In this document: one piece after another, positions 23,243 through 34,450 of the stretch
Layout of the letters: each line of letters starts with the position of its first letter
Position numbering within the stretch: the first letter of the stretch is position 1
NCBI RefSeq assembly: GCF_032854445.1
Contig: NC_088295.1
Span: 312,501 to 376,500, forward strand
Source: Liolophura sinensis
Taxonomy: Eukaryota > Mollusca > Polyplacophora > Chitonida > Chitonidae
Reading direction: 5' to 3'
DNA: 64,000 nt
Made by a program: the position numbers and the translations under genes
Notes under the pieces: model-generated
Told to the model about the DNA's origin: nothing
What the model saw: only the letters and a program-made list of their open reading frames with translations
The model's database searches: none

Positions 23243-23610
23243 GTGAGTGAGTGAGTGCTTGGGGTTTAACGTCGTACTCAACAATTTTCCAGTCATATGA
23301 CAACGAAGGAATACCTTAGGGTGCATGCACGTGTAATGTGCCTCCTTGTTGCAGGACGGATTTCCACTGCTCTTTTATTTAGTGCTGCTTCACTGAGACG
23401 ACTTACCGAAGGCAAGTAAGCCGCACCGCCCGAGCCATTATACTGATACGGGTCAACCAGTTGTTGCACTATCCCCTTCATGCTGAACGCCAAGCGAGGA
23501 AGTTACAACTTCCTCTTTTAAAAGTCTTAGGTGTGACTCGATCAAGGATTGATCCTGGATCTACCGGTCCCGAAGCGGACGCTCTGCCAACTGTGCTATC
23601 CGGGCTGGTC
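23243..23610 (-). mobile_element. tRNA-derived SINE, family B, full length with target-site duplication
   Basis: The minus strand starts CCCGGATAGCACAGTTGGCA, a tRNA-like head with A-box-like sequence, then a B-box-like region around GATCAATCCTTGATCGAGTC. The body includes TGGTTGACCCGTATCAGTAT, and the 3' end is GACGTTAAACCCCAAGCACT followed by CACT repeats. It is flanked by a perfect 12-base direct repeat GACGCTCCTGGA at 23231-23242 and 23611-23622, the expected LINE-mediated target duplication. The intact duplication suggests a recent insertion. Confidence 0.92.
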
Positions 23611-23622
23611 GACGCTCCTGGA

Positions 23623-24645
23623 AAATTGTGGGATAATGTGCATGCTGGGATGTAGTTTGCGATCAAGAACAAAGCGCGTATTTGACATTTTCAAAATGTC
23701 AGCTTGAAACAACGGAGCTTTGCCATGACATGATCAAAGGCTGATTGGGTTCTGTTTATCTATTTGGCTTTACCCTGTACCAATTTGATGGTATTTTGTG
23801 CAATATCCTGGGTGGTGCTCCTGTTGTTGAGATATCGGTAGTTTGCGACCTGGAATAAAGTAGACGCATGTTTGATTCTGTCAAGTCAAAAGCTGTAGGA
23901 GTACACATTTGCCATAACCAGCTTCAGCTTAAATACTACCAGCCTGATTACTCATACTAGCCTAGTGTTGGTGAATTCACAAAGCTTGTAATAATTAATT
24001 CATACTCAACAACTGCTTAGGGGAATTATCTTTGTTATTGAACAAGTCTCATGCAAATTGAAGACATAGGAGTGTACTTGGATTAATTACATGCAGCAGT
24101 GGCTTTTAGACAATGAGGTGAAAGATAACATTGGATTGTACAGGGAAGTGAACAAGAGTGAACGATATTCTGAGAACTATGCCTGATAATAACCAGAAAT
24201 TATAATATGTTGACAACAGAACAACATGCACAGTATACATGCATGTACACGTAAATTGTGAATGTCAACAAGATATGGTTTTGGTAGCTCTGAAGCACTG
24301 ACTTTTGTAGTAAGCATGTCAACATACTGCTTATTAGAGACTAGCTCTTCTAAGATGTAATTGCAGCACATCCTATTACATTTGAACAGCATCAGCCCAC
24401 TACATGTAGCTTTCCCCCAGGTATAAGTAACTACATGTGTGTTCATATCTGGCTTTACAAATATTGAACTTTTCTGGCTGGTACTTCGTGGAAGATGGTC
24501 TGCTAAAGAGTCTGGTAATCTCAAAATCAACACAGGTCAAATCAACATTAGTGCAACAGTTACTGTATTAAAATGTACAAACACAGATTATATGACAGGT
24601 CAGTAGGTATCCTTGTTAATCCGGCCTTTGCTGACATTTTTGCAG
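23623..24645. other. 5' flank or first intron of ZCCHC7
   Basis: A minus-strand frame at 24177-24533 (118 residues) shows no motif I recognise. The AG at 24644-24645 (TTTTTGCAG) looks like a splice acceptor, so an untranslated first exon of ZCCHC7 probably lies somewhere upstream; it cannot be located from sequence alone. Confidence 0.45.
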
Positions 24646-25228
24646 GTGTGGAACAGGTTGAAATAATGCTGAGTTTAGACTGGGATGAAGAAGGAGCCTA
24701 TACATACACGTATCTTAGTGAGGATGACGTGGAAGGTGGATGTGAGAGTGGAAACAACTCTGAACTGGAAGAAATAGAGCTTGCATTATACAACCAGATC
24801 CATTATCACCATACCTCCACTGCAGATGTAATGTGTGAACTGAACTCAACTCTTCAAGAGCCAGTTGTGTGGGTTGGACCAGGGGGAGATAACTCACAAC
24901 GAAAACTTGTCTGCAATGAGGCTTTAGGTGCCATTGTTGCAAACTGGGAGGCAAGAGCAAATGTGATGTCAAGGTTGAATGTACCAGCTTACAGGGATCA
25001 GACAGTGTACACGTATCAAACCTTCATGGTTGTATGAAGAGAAAGAGACTGGTCAGTGATGGTGACCAACGTGAGGACAGCATGTGGACAGCTCGGAGGA
25101 TGGCTATATCGGCCAGATCTCGAGTGACTCCCATGAATCAGGAGAGGATGACTCTGTGCTCATGGATCTCCAGCTCAACCTTAGTCAGGAGTCTAGCACA
25201 TGTGAAGGTGACTTCAAATCTCCTCAAG
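24646..25228 (+). CDS. ZCCHC7-like coding exon 1 (acidic N-terminal region)
   Basis: ZCCHC7 is the metazoan Air1/Air2 counterpart, the zinc-knuckle RNA-binding subunit of the nuclear TRAMP polyadenylation complex that feeds RNA to the exosome. The exon starts after TTTTTGCAG; the first ATG is at 24666. It encodes an acidic N-terminus with SELEEIELALYNQIHYHH, matching the conserved EVEFQLYSQIHY motif of vertebrate ZCCHC7. Downstream it reads VDSSEDGYIGQISSDSHESG in another frame and ends CTCAAG/GTATAT, leaving one base that fits exon 2. The frame at the start meets TGA at 25035; reaching the end frame needs either two small shifts or an unusually short 52-base intron (25029-25080, GT..AG). So the middle of this exon is uncertain. 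Confidence 0.75.
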
Positions 25229-25235
25229 GTATATG

Positions 25236-25512
25236 TAACTTTATTTATTTATGTATTTGTTTTGTGTTTTACCCTGTACTATAAAAGTGTAAAAAAAAAT
25301 TCACGTGTTTATAAATGATGGTGGCGAGCATTGAGGTGGGAGCAAACCTGGCAGAGCCCAATGGAAACACACAACCTTCAGCATTTTGCTCTCAGACCTT
25401 CCCATGAATGGCCGGAAAGGAAGCCAGCATGAGCTGGTTTTGAACTCACAGCGACAATATTGGTGAGAGGCTCCTGCGTCATTATGCTATGATGGTGTGC
25501 TAACCACCTCTG
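25236..25512 (-). mobile_element. SINE family A, diverged, full-length copy
   Basis: The tail TTTATTTATTTATG, the body GGTGGGAGCAAACCTGGCAG and AAGGAAGCCAGCATGAGCTG, and the head region GAACTCACAGCGACAATATT..CTAACCACCTC can be followed in order with many substitutions. It lies 8 bases after the ZCCHC7 exon-1 donor. Confidence 0.75.
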
Positions 25513-25904
25513 TACAAAGTACCAGCATAGCTTATGTCATACCTTGAGTGTCTTCACCTGTGTTCAATAAGAGGAAATGCAATATGATTGTATGTTAAAT
25601 GTGATGACAACATAGCATTTTTGAGTAGTACTAGACCAATGATATCTCAAGTTACAATTAACATCACTGCATTTTTTTTCTTCCTAATACTGCTTAAACC
25701 ATGGTGCTAGCTGGTGTGTAAATTGCTGCTATTTATGCATTTACAAGAACAGTTATAATAAAACCCTAACTGAGGTAAATTGACAAGAGGTCGTATTTCT
25801 CTAGTTACATGTGACCATTTGCCAGCTATCACACTGTTGTTGCTGCTGCTGTAGTTTTACTCTCTATACTGTATGTCTGTAATTATTATGTTAATCTTTT
25901 AAAA

Positions 25905-26625
25905 TGTCGAGGTGGTATCGGGTGTTGCAATATCGGGTGTTGCAATATCGGGGTGTTGCAATATCGGGGTGTTGTAATATCTGGTGTTGTCATATGGGGG
26001 TGTTGTAATATCTGGGTGTTGCAATATCGGGTGTTGCAATATCGGGGTGTTGTAATATCGGGGTGTTGTAATATCGGGTGTTGTAATATCGGGTGTTGTC
26101 ATATCGGGGTGTTGCAATATCGGGTGTTGCAATATCGGGTGTTGCAATATCGGGGTGTTGTAATATCTGGGTGTTGTAATATCGGGTGTTGTAATATCGG
26201 GTGTTGTAATATCGGGTGTTGTAATACCGGGTGTTGCAATATCGGGGTGTTGTAATATCGGGTGTTGTAATATCGGGTGTTGCAATATCGGGTGTTGCAA
26301 TATCGGGTGTTGTAATATCGGGTGTTGTAATACCGGGTGTTGTAATATCGGGTGTTGTCATATCGGGTGTTGTAATATGGGGGTGTTGTAATATGGGGGT
26401 GTTGTAATATCGGGTGTTGCAGTATCGGGTGTTGCAGTATCGGGTGTTGCAATATCGGGGTGTTGTAATATCGGGTGTTGTAATATCGGGTGTTGTAATA
26501 CCGCTTGTTGTAATATCGGGTGTTGTCATATCGGGTGTTGTAATATCGGGTGTAGTAATATCGGGTGTTGTAGTATCGAGTGTTGTAATATCAGGTGTTG
26601 TAATATCAGGTGTAGTAAATGTGTA
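25905..26625. repeat. 16-bp G-rich minisatellite in ZCCHC7 intron 1
   Basis: About 45 copies of ATATCGGGTGTTGCAA/TAA with GGG/GGGG length variants. On the plus (transcribed) strand this gives regularly spaced G-runs. It is open in several frames on both strands, producing ITTPD-type repeats that are not genes. Confidence 0.95.
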
Positions 26626-27141
26626 GATCACAATAGTAATATTCCACCATTGATGTCATGTCGGCATAACAGTGACCAAAAATTACAAAATTCGTGACCT
26701 ACATGTATATGTACTGTATTCTGTATTAAAATCACAAGGTACATGTTATTAAAATGTTAGGAGTGGTATCTCAAAAAAGTACTGCTTTTGGTGGATGTTC
26801 CATCGTTGATGAGCTGTGTGCATATTAATTACCATCAATTGTTTTGGCATTAGAATGGCGTTACTCTATGGATAATAGATGTGAAGGTATTTTCACCACC
26901 CAGCATCTTCGTCCTGGTGGTATTTAAATGGTCTGTGTTTTCCATTCATTATATGTCTTAAACTGATTACCCAGAGCTGTGTTAATAAGACCCTAAATGT
27001 GGATATCGACATGTTCGTATCTCTTCTAGCCACTCTCTAAGCAGCACTTCTATTTTGTGCTTGGTTTTTATGAAGGCAGGCACCAAATGGATCCTGTACT
27101 TGCAGCAGATGTACTAGTAATGGCTGTATCTATATTTACAG
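26626..27141. other. ZCCHC7 intron 1 with a dispersed-repeat fragment
   Basis: The stretch 26755-26845 (AGGAGTGGTATCTCAAAAAA, then TTCCATCGTTGATGAG and CATATTAATTACCATCAAT) is related to the copies at 40490-40870. The rest is unannotated intron. It ends in the acceptor TATATTTACAG. Confidence 0.55.
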
Positions 27142-27305
27142 GTGATGGACAGGACTGGTCACTGATTGATGAGGACATGCTATCCCAAGGGCCTGCGTCC
27201 ATCCCACCAAGGTACTACAGACCAGACCGTGTCAAACCTCTCAATATAAGGTGTCGTAACTGTAACGAGGTCGGGCACTTGTCCAAAATCTGCCCCAGAC
27301 CTAAG
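27142..27305 (+). CDS. ZCCHC7-like coding exon 2 with zinc knuckle 1
   Basis: Reads (G)DGQDWSLIDEDMLSQGP then RYYRPDRVKPLNIRCRNCNE, followed by VGHLSKICPRPK. It aligns with vertebrate ZCCHC7 around [40 protein letters not shown]. The knuckle is C-x2-C-x4-H-x4-C. The acceptor is TATTTACAG and the donor CCTAAG/GTAGGC. The first two bases complete the codon begun by exon 1, and the exon ends in phase 0. The GTG at 27057 upstream is an artefact of intron readthrough. Confidence 0.96.
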
Positions 27306-27817
27306 GTAGGCTATTGTATCAGTTGGGACATAAAATGGACAGTGTTTAGTTTTTTGTTGTTTAAAACTATTCACTGGGGGGTGCATGTAAAAGAGTTTCC
27401 AGATTTTGGATTGGTAAATCAAGGTTTATATTTCATCAATCACTGTAAGTACATCAAGGGTGTCCTAGGATAATAAATGGTTTTGTAGTTTTTTAAATTT
27501 TTGGGGCTAAGAAATTTCCCTCAACATATTACACATTGCTCAATCTTTTTTCTTGTTCTTGAAATGCATTTCATCAAAAGTTTGTGTATATCTTTATTGA
27601 GCTTTTGCACCTGACAAGTCCAAGTTTGGTAATGATTTGGGGATTTTTGTGCAGTTTTTGCAATTTGTCACAAAATTTAACACAGTACTTTCAAAAGTAT
27701 AGCACAGTTTGGTTTTTTAGCTGAGGCTTTAATGAAATAGAAACCTCTGTACACGACAGTAGACTTCTGTTTTATCTTTCAGAGTGTTTCATATTTTTTT
27801 ATTAACCTTTTCAACAG

Positions 27818-28700
27818 GCTTTGGCAAATGATTAAAGTGCTTGCCTCTCAATTACTAGGACACAAATGGGTCGGGTTCAGGAACAGGCTGTGGTTAAGTG
27901 ATTAAACTGCTTGCCTCTCAATTACTAGGACACAAGTGGGGCAGGTTCAGGAAGTGGCTTTGGACAAATCATTAAAGTGCTTGCCTCTCAATTGCTAGGA
28001 CACAAGTGGGTCGGGTTCAGGAACAGGCTGTGGTCAAGTGATTAAACTGTTTGCCTCTCAATTACTAGGACACAAGTGGGGCAGGTTCAGGAAGTGGCTT
28101 TGGACAAATCATTAAAGTGCTTGCCTCTCAATTGCTAGGACACAAGTGGGGCGGGCTCAGGAACAGGCTGTGGTCAAGTGATTAAACTGCTTGCCTTTCA
28201 CAATTGCTAGGACACAAGTGGGGCGGGTTCAGAAAGTGGCTTTGGTCAAGTCATTAAAGTGCTTGCCTCTCAATTGCTAGGACACAAGTCGGGTGGGTTC
28301 AGAAACAGGCTGTGGTCAAGTCATTAAAGTGCTTGCCTCTCAATTGCTAGGACACAAGTGGGGCGGGCTCAGGAACAGGCTGTGGTCAAGTGATTAAACT
28401 GCTTGCCTCTCAATTGCTAGGACACAAGTGGGGCGGGCTCAGGAACAGGCTGTGGTCAAGTGATTAAACTGCTTGCCTCTCAATTGCTAGGACACAAGTG
28501 GGGCGGGCTCAGGAACAGGCTGTGGTCAAGTGATTAAACTGCTTGCCTCTCAATTGCTAGGACACAAGTGGGGCGGGTTCAGGAACAGGCTGTGGTCAAG
28601 TGATTAAACTGTTTGCCTCTCAATTGCTAGGACACAAGTGGGGCGGGTTCAGGAACAGGCTGTGGTCAAGTGATTAAACTGTTTGCCTCTCAATTGAATA
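27818..28700. repeat. 70-bp tandem array of tRNA-like units in ZCCHC7 intron 2
   Basis: About 12-13 units of 70 bases. Each has an A-box-like TGGTCAAGTGATTAA, then GCTTGCCTCTCAATT resembling an anticodon arm with CTC in the loop, then GGGCGGGTTCAGGAAC where a B box (GGTTCRANNCC) would be. The length is near that of a tRNA. The first six units alternate between two types (GGCTTTGGACAAATCATTAA and GGCTGTGGTCAAGTGATTAA), a 140-bp dimer; later units are mostly one type. The B box departs from consensus, so pol III activity is doubtful. Confidence 0.9.
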
Positions 28701-28789
28701 AAAAAAATAATAAAAATCCAGCTGCAATATAAGTACGGGGAACCAATGAGAGACTGTAGTACATAGCAAGGTTTTCAGAATTCATGTTT

Positions 28790-30930
28790 CTTCAGTGTGA
28801 AGCAATGGAATATTGAGCAAAAAAGTATGTAGTTTGCTGCATCGACACAGAATCATTGCAGTAGCGTGCTGCACTGACACACAGAATCATTGGGGTAGAT
28901 TTCTGCACTGACACAGAACCATTGAGGTATTTTGATGCACTGACACAGAGAATCATTAGGATAGTTTGCTGTACTGACACAGAGAATCATTGGGGTAATT
29001 TGCTGTACTGACACAGAGAATCATTGGGGTAGTTTGCTGTACTGACACAGAGAATCATTGAGGTAGTTTGCTGTACTGACACAGAGAATGATTGGGGTAG
29101 TTTGCTGCACTGACACCGAGAATGATTGGGGTAGTTTGCTGCACTGACACAGAGAATCATTGAGGTAGTTTGCTGTACTGACAGAGAATCATTGTGGTAG
29201 TTTGCTGTACAAACACAGAGAATCATTGAGGTAGTTTGCTGCACTGACACAGAGAATCATTGGGGTAGTTTACTGCACTGACACAGAGAATCATTGAGGT
29301 AGTTTGCTGTACTGACAGAGAATCATTGGGGTAGTTTGCTGTACTGACACAGAACCATTGAGGTAGTTTGCTGTACTGACACAGAGAATCATTGGGGTAG
29401 TTTGCTGTACTGACACAGAGAATCATTGAGGTAGTTTGCTGTACTGACACAGAGAATCATTGAGGTAGTTTGCTGTACTGACACAGAGAATCATTGAGGT
29501 AGTTTGCTGTACTGACACAGAGAATCATTGAGGTAGTTTGCTGAACTGACACAGAGAATCATTAAGATAGTTTGCTGTACTGACACAGAGAATCATTGAG
29601 GTAGTTTGCTGTACTGACACAGAGAATCATTGAGTTAGTTTGCTGTACTGACACAGAGAATCATTGGGGTAGTTTGCTGTACTGACACAGAGAATCATTG
29701 AGGTAGTTTGCTGTACTGACACAGAGAATCATTGGGGTAGTTTGCTGCACTGACACATAGAATCATTGAGGTAGTTTGCTGTACTGACACAGAGAATCAT
29801 TGGGGTAGTTTGCTGTACTGACGCAGAGAATCATTGGGGTAGTTTGCTGCACTGACACATAGAATCATTGAGGTAGTTTGCTGTACTGACACAGAGAATC
29901 ATTGAGGTAGCTTGCTGTACTGACACATAGAATCATTGAGGTAGTTTGCTGTACTGACACAGAGAATCATTGTGGTAGTTTGCTGTACTGAGACAGGGAA
30001 TCATTGTGGTAGTTTGCTGTTCTGACACAGAGAATCATTGGGGTAGTTTGCTGCACTGACACATAGAATCATTGAGGTAGTTTGCTGCACTGACACATAG
30101 AATCATTGAGGTAGTTTGCTGCACTGACAGAGAATCATTGGGGTAGTTTGCTGCACTGACACATAGAATCATTGAGGTAGTTTGCTGCACTGACACAGAG
30201 GATCATTGAGGTAGTTTGCTGCACTGACACAGAACCATTGAGGTAGTTTGCTGCACTGACACAGAATCATTGGGGTAGTTTGCTACACTGACACATAGAA
30301 TCATTGAGGTAGTTTGCTGCACTGACACAGAGGATCATTGAGGTAGTTCGCTGCACTGACACAGAACCATTGAGGTAGTTTGCTGTACTGACACAGAGAA
30401 TCATTGTGGTAGTTTGCTGCACTGACACAGAGAATCATGGGGAAGTTTGCTGCACTGACACAGAGAATCATTGGGGTAGTTTGCTGCACTGACACAGAAC
30501 CATTGAGGTAGTTTGCTGTACTGACACAGAGAATCATTGTGGTAGTTTGCTGCACTGACACAGAGAATCATGGGCAAGTTTGCTGCACGGACACAGAGAA
30601 TCATGGGCAAGTTTGCTGTACTGACACAGAGAATCATTGAGGTAGTTTGCTGCACTAACACAGAATCATTGGGGGAGTTTGATGCACTGACACAGAATCA
30701 TTGGGGTGGTTTGCTGCAATGGCGGACAGAATCATTAGGAGAATGATTGAGGTAGGATGTTGCTGTGTGATACAGAGTGATTGAGGTAGGATGCTGCAGT
30801 GTGATACAGAATGATTGAGCTAGGATGCTTCAGTGTGATACAGAATGATTGAGCTAGGATGCTTCAGTGTGATACAGAATGATTGAGCTAGGATGTTGCA
30901 GTGTGATACAGAATGATTGAGGTTTATATC
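28790..30930. repeat. 34-bp minisatellite in ZCCHC7 intron 2
   Basis: About 60 copies of ACTGACACAGAGAATCATTG followed by AGGTAGTTTGCTGT. Units near the 3' end (30720-30930) are diverged into GTGATACAGAATGATTGAG forms. It stops about 90 bases before the exon-3 acceptor. Minus-strand open frames inside it are repeat artefacts. Confidence 0.95.
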
Positions 30931-31018
30931 CACCTTGTCAGTGTGTCAGTCATGTTGTGATGATAGTGATACATAGTGTGAACCAGTCATCTTGCCATGA
31001 AGATGGTCTTATTTGCAG

Positions 31019-31195
31019 AAACACCTGATCTGTTACCTGTGTGGTGAGACGGGTCACAATGTCCGCAGCTGTCCAACTTCTATCTGCTACAACTGTGAGA
31101 AGGCTGCTGGTCACACGGCCAGAGATTGTCCTTCATCAAGGAAGAGACTTTGGGAGGTCTGCCATCGCTGTCAGATGCAGGGACATCGGCAATTT
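31019..31195 (+). CDS. ZCCHC7-like coding exon 3 with knuckles 2, 3 and first part of 4
   Basis: Encodes KHLICYLCGETGHNVRSCPT, SICYNCEKAAGHTARDCPSS and RKRLWEVCHRCQMQGHRQF. Knuckle 2 is C-x2-C-x4-H-x4-C. Knuckle 3 has the longer C-x2-C-x5-H-x4-C spacing; this is the position where vertebrate ZCCHC7 is also irregular. Knuckle 4 lacks its last Cys here; exon 4 supplies it. The acceptor is TATTTGCAG, the donor TTT/GTAAGT, and both ends are phase 0. The order corresponds to RRCFLCSRRGHLLYSC..CEYC..CDRCHMLGHYTDAC in vertebrates. Confidence 0.97.
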
Positions 31196-31244
31196 GTAAG
31201 TCTACATACAACTGTTGATGGTACTGACATAAGTTTGTACCGCT

Positions 31245-31290
31245 GTAGACTTATGCAGTATATCTGAGGTTAGGCTCAGCTTACCAAAAT
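31245..31290. repeat. outlying single unit of the 50-bp intron-3 array
   Basis: GACTTATGCAGTATATCTGA followed by GGTTAGGCT matches the 25/50-bp array that resumes at 32240. It is separated from it by a LINE fragment. It starts about 50 bases after the exon-3 donor. Confidence 0.8.
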
Positions 31291-31329
31291 GTGCTTACAT
31301 TACCAGCTGTGCTAAACAAAATGTCCGAA

Positions 31330-32235
31330 AATTGGCATAAAGCAATAGACGACCACAAAATCGCAGGTTCTGTCATGATTGACTTTAAAAAGGCTTTTGA
31401 CGTTATTGACCATCAGATTCTTCTTAAAAAATGAAATATATATGGAGGCACTAACTTAACAATGAAATGGATAACCTCTTATCTCGAATGTCAATCACAG
31501 AAAGTTAGTATCAATAACAAGTTGTCTTCATCTCTAAATGTCGAATGATGAGTACCTCAGGGTTCTTTTCTTGGCCCTTTACTGTTCATAAATAATACTT
31601 TAAATGTTTCTCGCTGTGACATTGAGTTTTATGCTGATGACACCACAATGTACAATGCTTCTAAATCTTTATCCGAAATTCAATCAGATTTGAACTCTAA
31701 TATGGAACTTATTAATCAGTGGTGCTTTGAAAATATAATGCTTCTTAATGTCTCCAAAACAAAGTCCATCCATATTGGAACTACCCAGAAATTGTAAAAT
31801 TGTCATCAGCATTCACTCAGTGTCATGGTCAATGAACAGACAACTGAAAATGTACAAAATTTGAAGCTTCTTGGACTGCATATATACCGTACACTTTCAT
31901 GGCAGAGTCAGATTGACTCAGTACTGTGTCTAAGCTAAGGCAATACTGAGGAGGCAGAAGCCTTTTCTTCCCTTTAAAACAAGACTGTTATTTTATAACA
32001 GTTATATCCTGCCTTATTAAATATACCCTGTCTCTATTTGGGGCAGCTGTTCTTATTTGATCGAGTATATAAACTTCAAAAACTGCTGCAAAAACTTAAG
32101 GACTATACATGAAATTATCCTATACCAAAACAATCTTATTGTTTACAGATCCTTAAATGACTAGTATCCTGACTGTATGAACTCTATATTAGTTATTCCT
32201 AATCAGAGAAGAGCCCCATTATGAACTAAGATCAT
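31330..32235 (+). mobile_element. LINE (non-LTR) reverse-transcriptase fragment, decayed
   Basis: Frameshifted plus-strand fragments read AGSVMIDFKKAFDVIDHQIL (RT motif with the first catalytic Asp), then GFFLGPL-like sequence, then FYADDTTMYNASKSLSEIQS (the YADD active site), then LLNVSKTKSIHIG and a C-terminal DRVYKLQKL-type stretch. Stops and frameshifts make it inactive. It is inserted in ZCCHC7 intron 3, sense to the gene, between one outlying repeat unit and the main array. Confidence 0.88.
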
Positions 32236-32239
32236 GTAC

Positions 32240-34165
32240 AAGCAATATACAGTATATCTGAGGCTAGGCTTATACAGTGTGTCTGAGGTCATGCTTATAC
32301 AGTATATATCTGAGTCTAGGCTTATACAGTGTATCTGGGGTTAGGCTTGTACAGTGTATCTGAGTCTAGGCCTATACAGTATATCTGAGGCTAGGCTTAT
32401 ACAGTATATCTGAGGCTAGGCTTATACAGTATATCTGGGGTTAGGCTTGTACAGTGTATCTGAGGCTAGGCTTATACAGTATATCTGAGGCTAGGTTTGT
32501 ACAGTGTATCTGAGTCTAGGCTTATACAGTATATCTGGGGTTAGGCTTGTACAGTGTATCTGAGGCTAGGCTTATACAGTATATCTGAGGCTAGGTTTGT
32601 ACAGTGTATCTGAGTCTAGGCTTTTACAGTATATCTGAGGCTAGGTTTGTACAGTGTATCTGAGTCTAGGCTTTTACAGTATATCTGACACTAGGTTTGT
32701 ACGGTGTATCTGAGTCTAGGCTTTTACAGTATATCTGAGGCTAGGTTTGTACAGTGTATCTGAGTCTAGGCTTATACAGTATATCTGAGGCTAGGTTTGT
32801 ACAGTGTATCTGAGGCTAGGCTTTTACAGTATATCTGAGGCTAGGTTTGTACAGTGTATCTGAGTCTAGGCTTATACAGTATATCTGAGGCTAGGTTTGT
32901 ACAGTGTATCTGAGTCTAGGCTTATACAGTATATCTGAGGCTAGGCTTGTACAGTGTATCTGAGTCTAGGCTTTTACAGTATATCAGAGGCTAGGTTTGT
33001 ACAGTGTATCTGAGGCTAGGCTTATACAGTGTATCTGAGGTCATGCTTATACAGTATATCTGAGGCCAGGCTTATACAGTGTATCTGGGGTTAGGCTTGT
33101 ACAGTGTATCTGAGGCTAGGCTTATACAGTATATCTGAGGCTAGGTTTGTACAGTGTATCTGAGTCTAGGCTTTTACAGTATATCTGAGGCTAGGTTTGT
33201 ACAGTGTATCTGAGTCTAGGCTTTTACAGTATATCTGACGCTAGGTTTGTACGGTGTATCTGAGTCTAGGCTTATACAGTATATCTGAGGCTAGGTTTGT
33301 ACAGTGTATCTTAGTCTAGGCTTTTACAGTATATCTGAGGCTAGGTTTGTACAGTGTATCTGAGTCTAGGCTTATACAGTATATCTGAGGCTAGGTTTGT
33401 ACGGTGTATCTGAGTGTAGGCTTATACAGTATATCTGAGGCTAGGTTTGTACAGTGTATCTTAGTCTAGGCTTTTACAGTATATCTGAGGCTAGGTTTGT
33501 ACAGTGTATCTGAGTCTAGGCTTATACAGTATATCTGAGGCTAGGTTTGTACGGTGTATCTGAGTCAAGGCTTATACAGTATATCTGAGGCTGGGTTTGT
33601 ACAGTGTATCTGAGTCTAGGCTTTTACAGTATATCTGAGGCTAGGTTTGTACGTTGTATCTGAGTCTAGGCTTATACAGTATATCTGAGGCTAGGTTTGT
33701 ACGGTGTATCTGAGTCTAGGCTTTTACAGTATATCTGAGGCTAGGTTTGTACGTTGTATCTGAGTGTAGGCTTATACAGTATATCTGAGGCTAGGTTTGT
33801 ACAGTGTATCTGAGTCTAGGCTTTTACAGTATATCTGAGGCTAGGTTTGTACGGTGTATCTGAGTCTAGGCTTATACAGTATATCTGAGGCTAGGTTTGT
33901 ACAGTGTATCTGAGTCTAGGCTTTTACAGTATATCTGAGGCTAGGTTTGTACAGTGTATCTGAGTCTAGGCTTATACAGTATATCTGAGGCTAGGTTTGT
34001 ACAGTGTATCTGAGTCTAGGCTTTTACAGTATATTTGAGACTAGGTTTGTACAGTGTATCTGAGTGTAGGCTTATACAGTATATCTGAGGCTAGGTTTGT
34101 ACAGTGTATCTGAGTCTAGGCTTATACAGTATATCTGAGGTTAGGTTTGTACAGTGTATCTGATC
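32240..34165. repeat. 50-bp (2 x 25) minisatellite in ZCCHC7 intron 3
   Basis: About 38 copies of a dimer of two related 25-mers: CTTATACAGTATATCTGAGG CTAGG and TTTGTACAGTGTATCTGAGT CTAGG. From roughly 32340 to 34150 every unit stays in exact 50-base register with substitutions only and no length change, unlike the other arrays here. CTTATACAG and CTTTTACAG variants add partial longer-range order. Confidence 0.96.
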
Positions 34166-34195
34166 TATGTTGTTTATTTGTCATATTCATTTAAA

Positions 34196-34388
34196 AAGTG
34201 TGGCCTCTGTGGCAGAAGGGGTTACTTCACCAGCACAGCACAATGCCATAACCCACCACCCCCCACCCTCATTAAGGGGTCGCTTTTCCTCCAGGCTTAG
34301 CGCGGTTTCCTTCCACCATAATGCTGGCCACCATCGTATATAATATTTTTGAGTACTACGTAAAATTCCAATTAAATAAATCATTTGT
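34196..34388 (+). mobile_element. SINE family A, internally rearranged copy
   Basis: Head-like GGCCTCTGTGGC, then the 3' body TTTCCTTCCACCATAATGCT and GAGTACTACGTAAAATTCCA with an AAATAAAT tail. The middle is replaced or deleted. It ends about 60 bases before the exon-4 acceptor. Confidence 0.7.
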
Positions 34389-34450
34389 AAAGCTTGGTTG
34401 TCTTCAAGTATTGTTTTCATGTCAAAATCAGTGTTTTGTTATGTTTGTAG

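Noticed and set aside
25905-26625. Strong G-quadruplex array
   Set aside because: G-runs of 3-4 are spaced by about 12-13 bases, longer than the loops of stable quadruplexes, so I do not claim structure.
25899-26631. Minus-strand 213-codon frame of I-T-T-P-D repeats
   Set aside because: It is the 16-bp minisatellite read in frame; it is antisense in the ZCCHC7 intron and open in other frames too.
27057-27141. GTG at 27057 as a start for the zinc-knuckle protein
   Set aside because: The acceptor TATTTACAG at 27141 and the phase match with exon 1 show that this part is intron.
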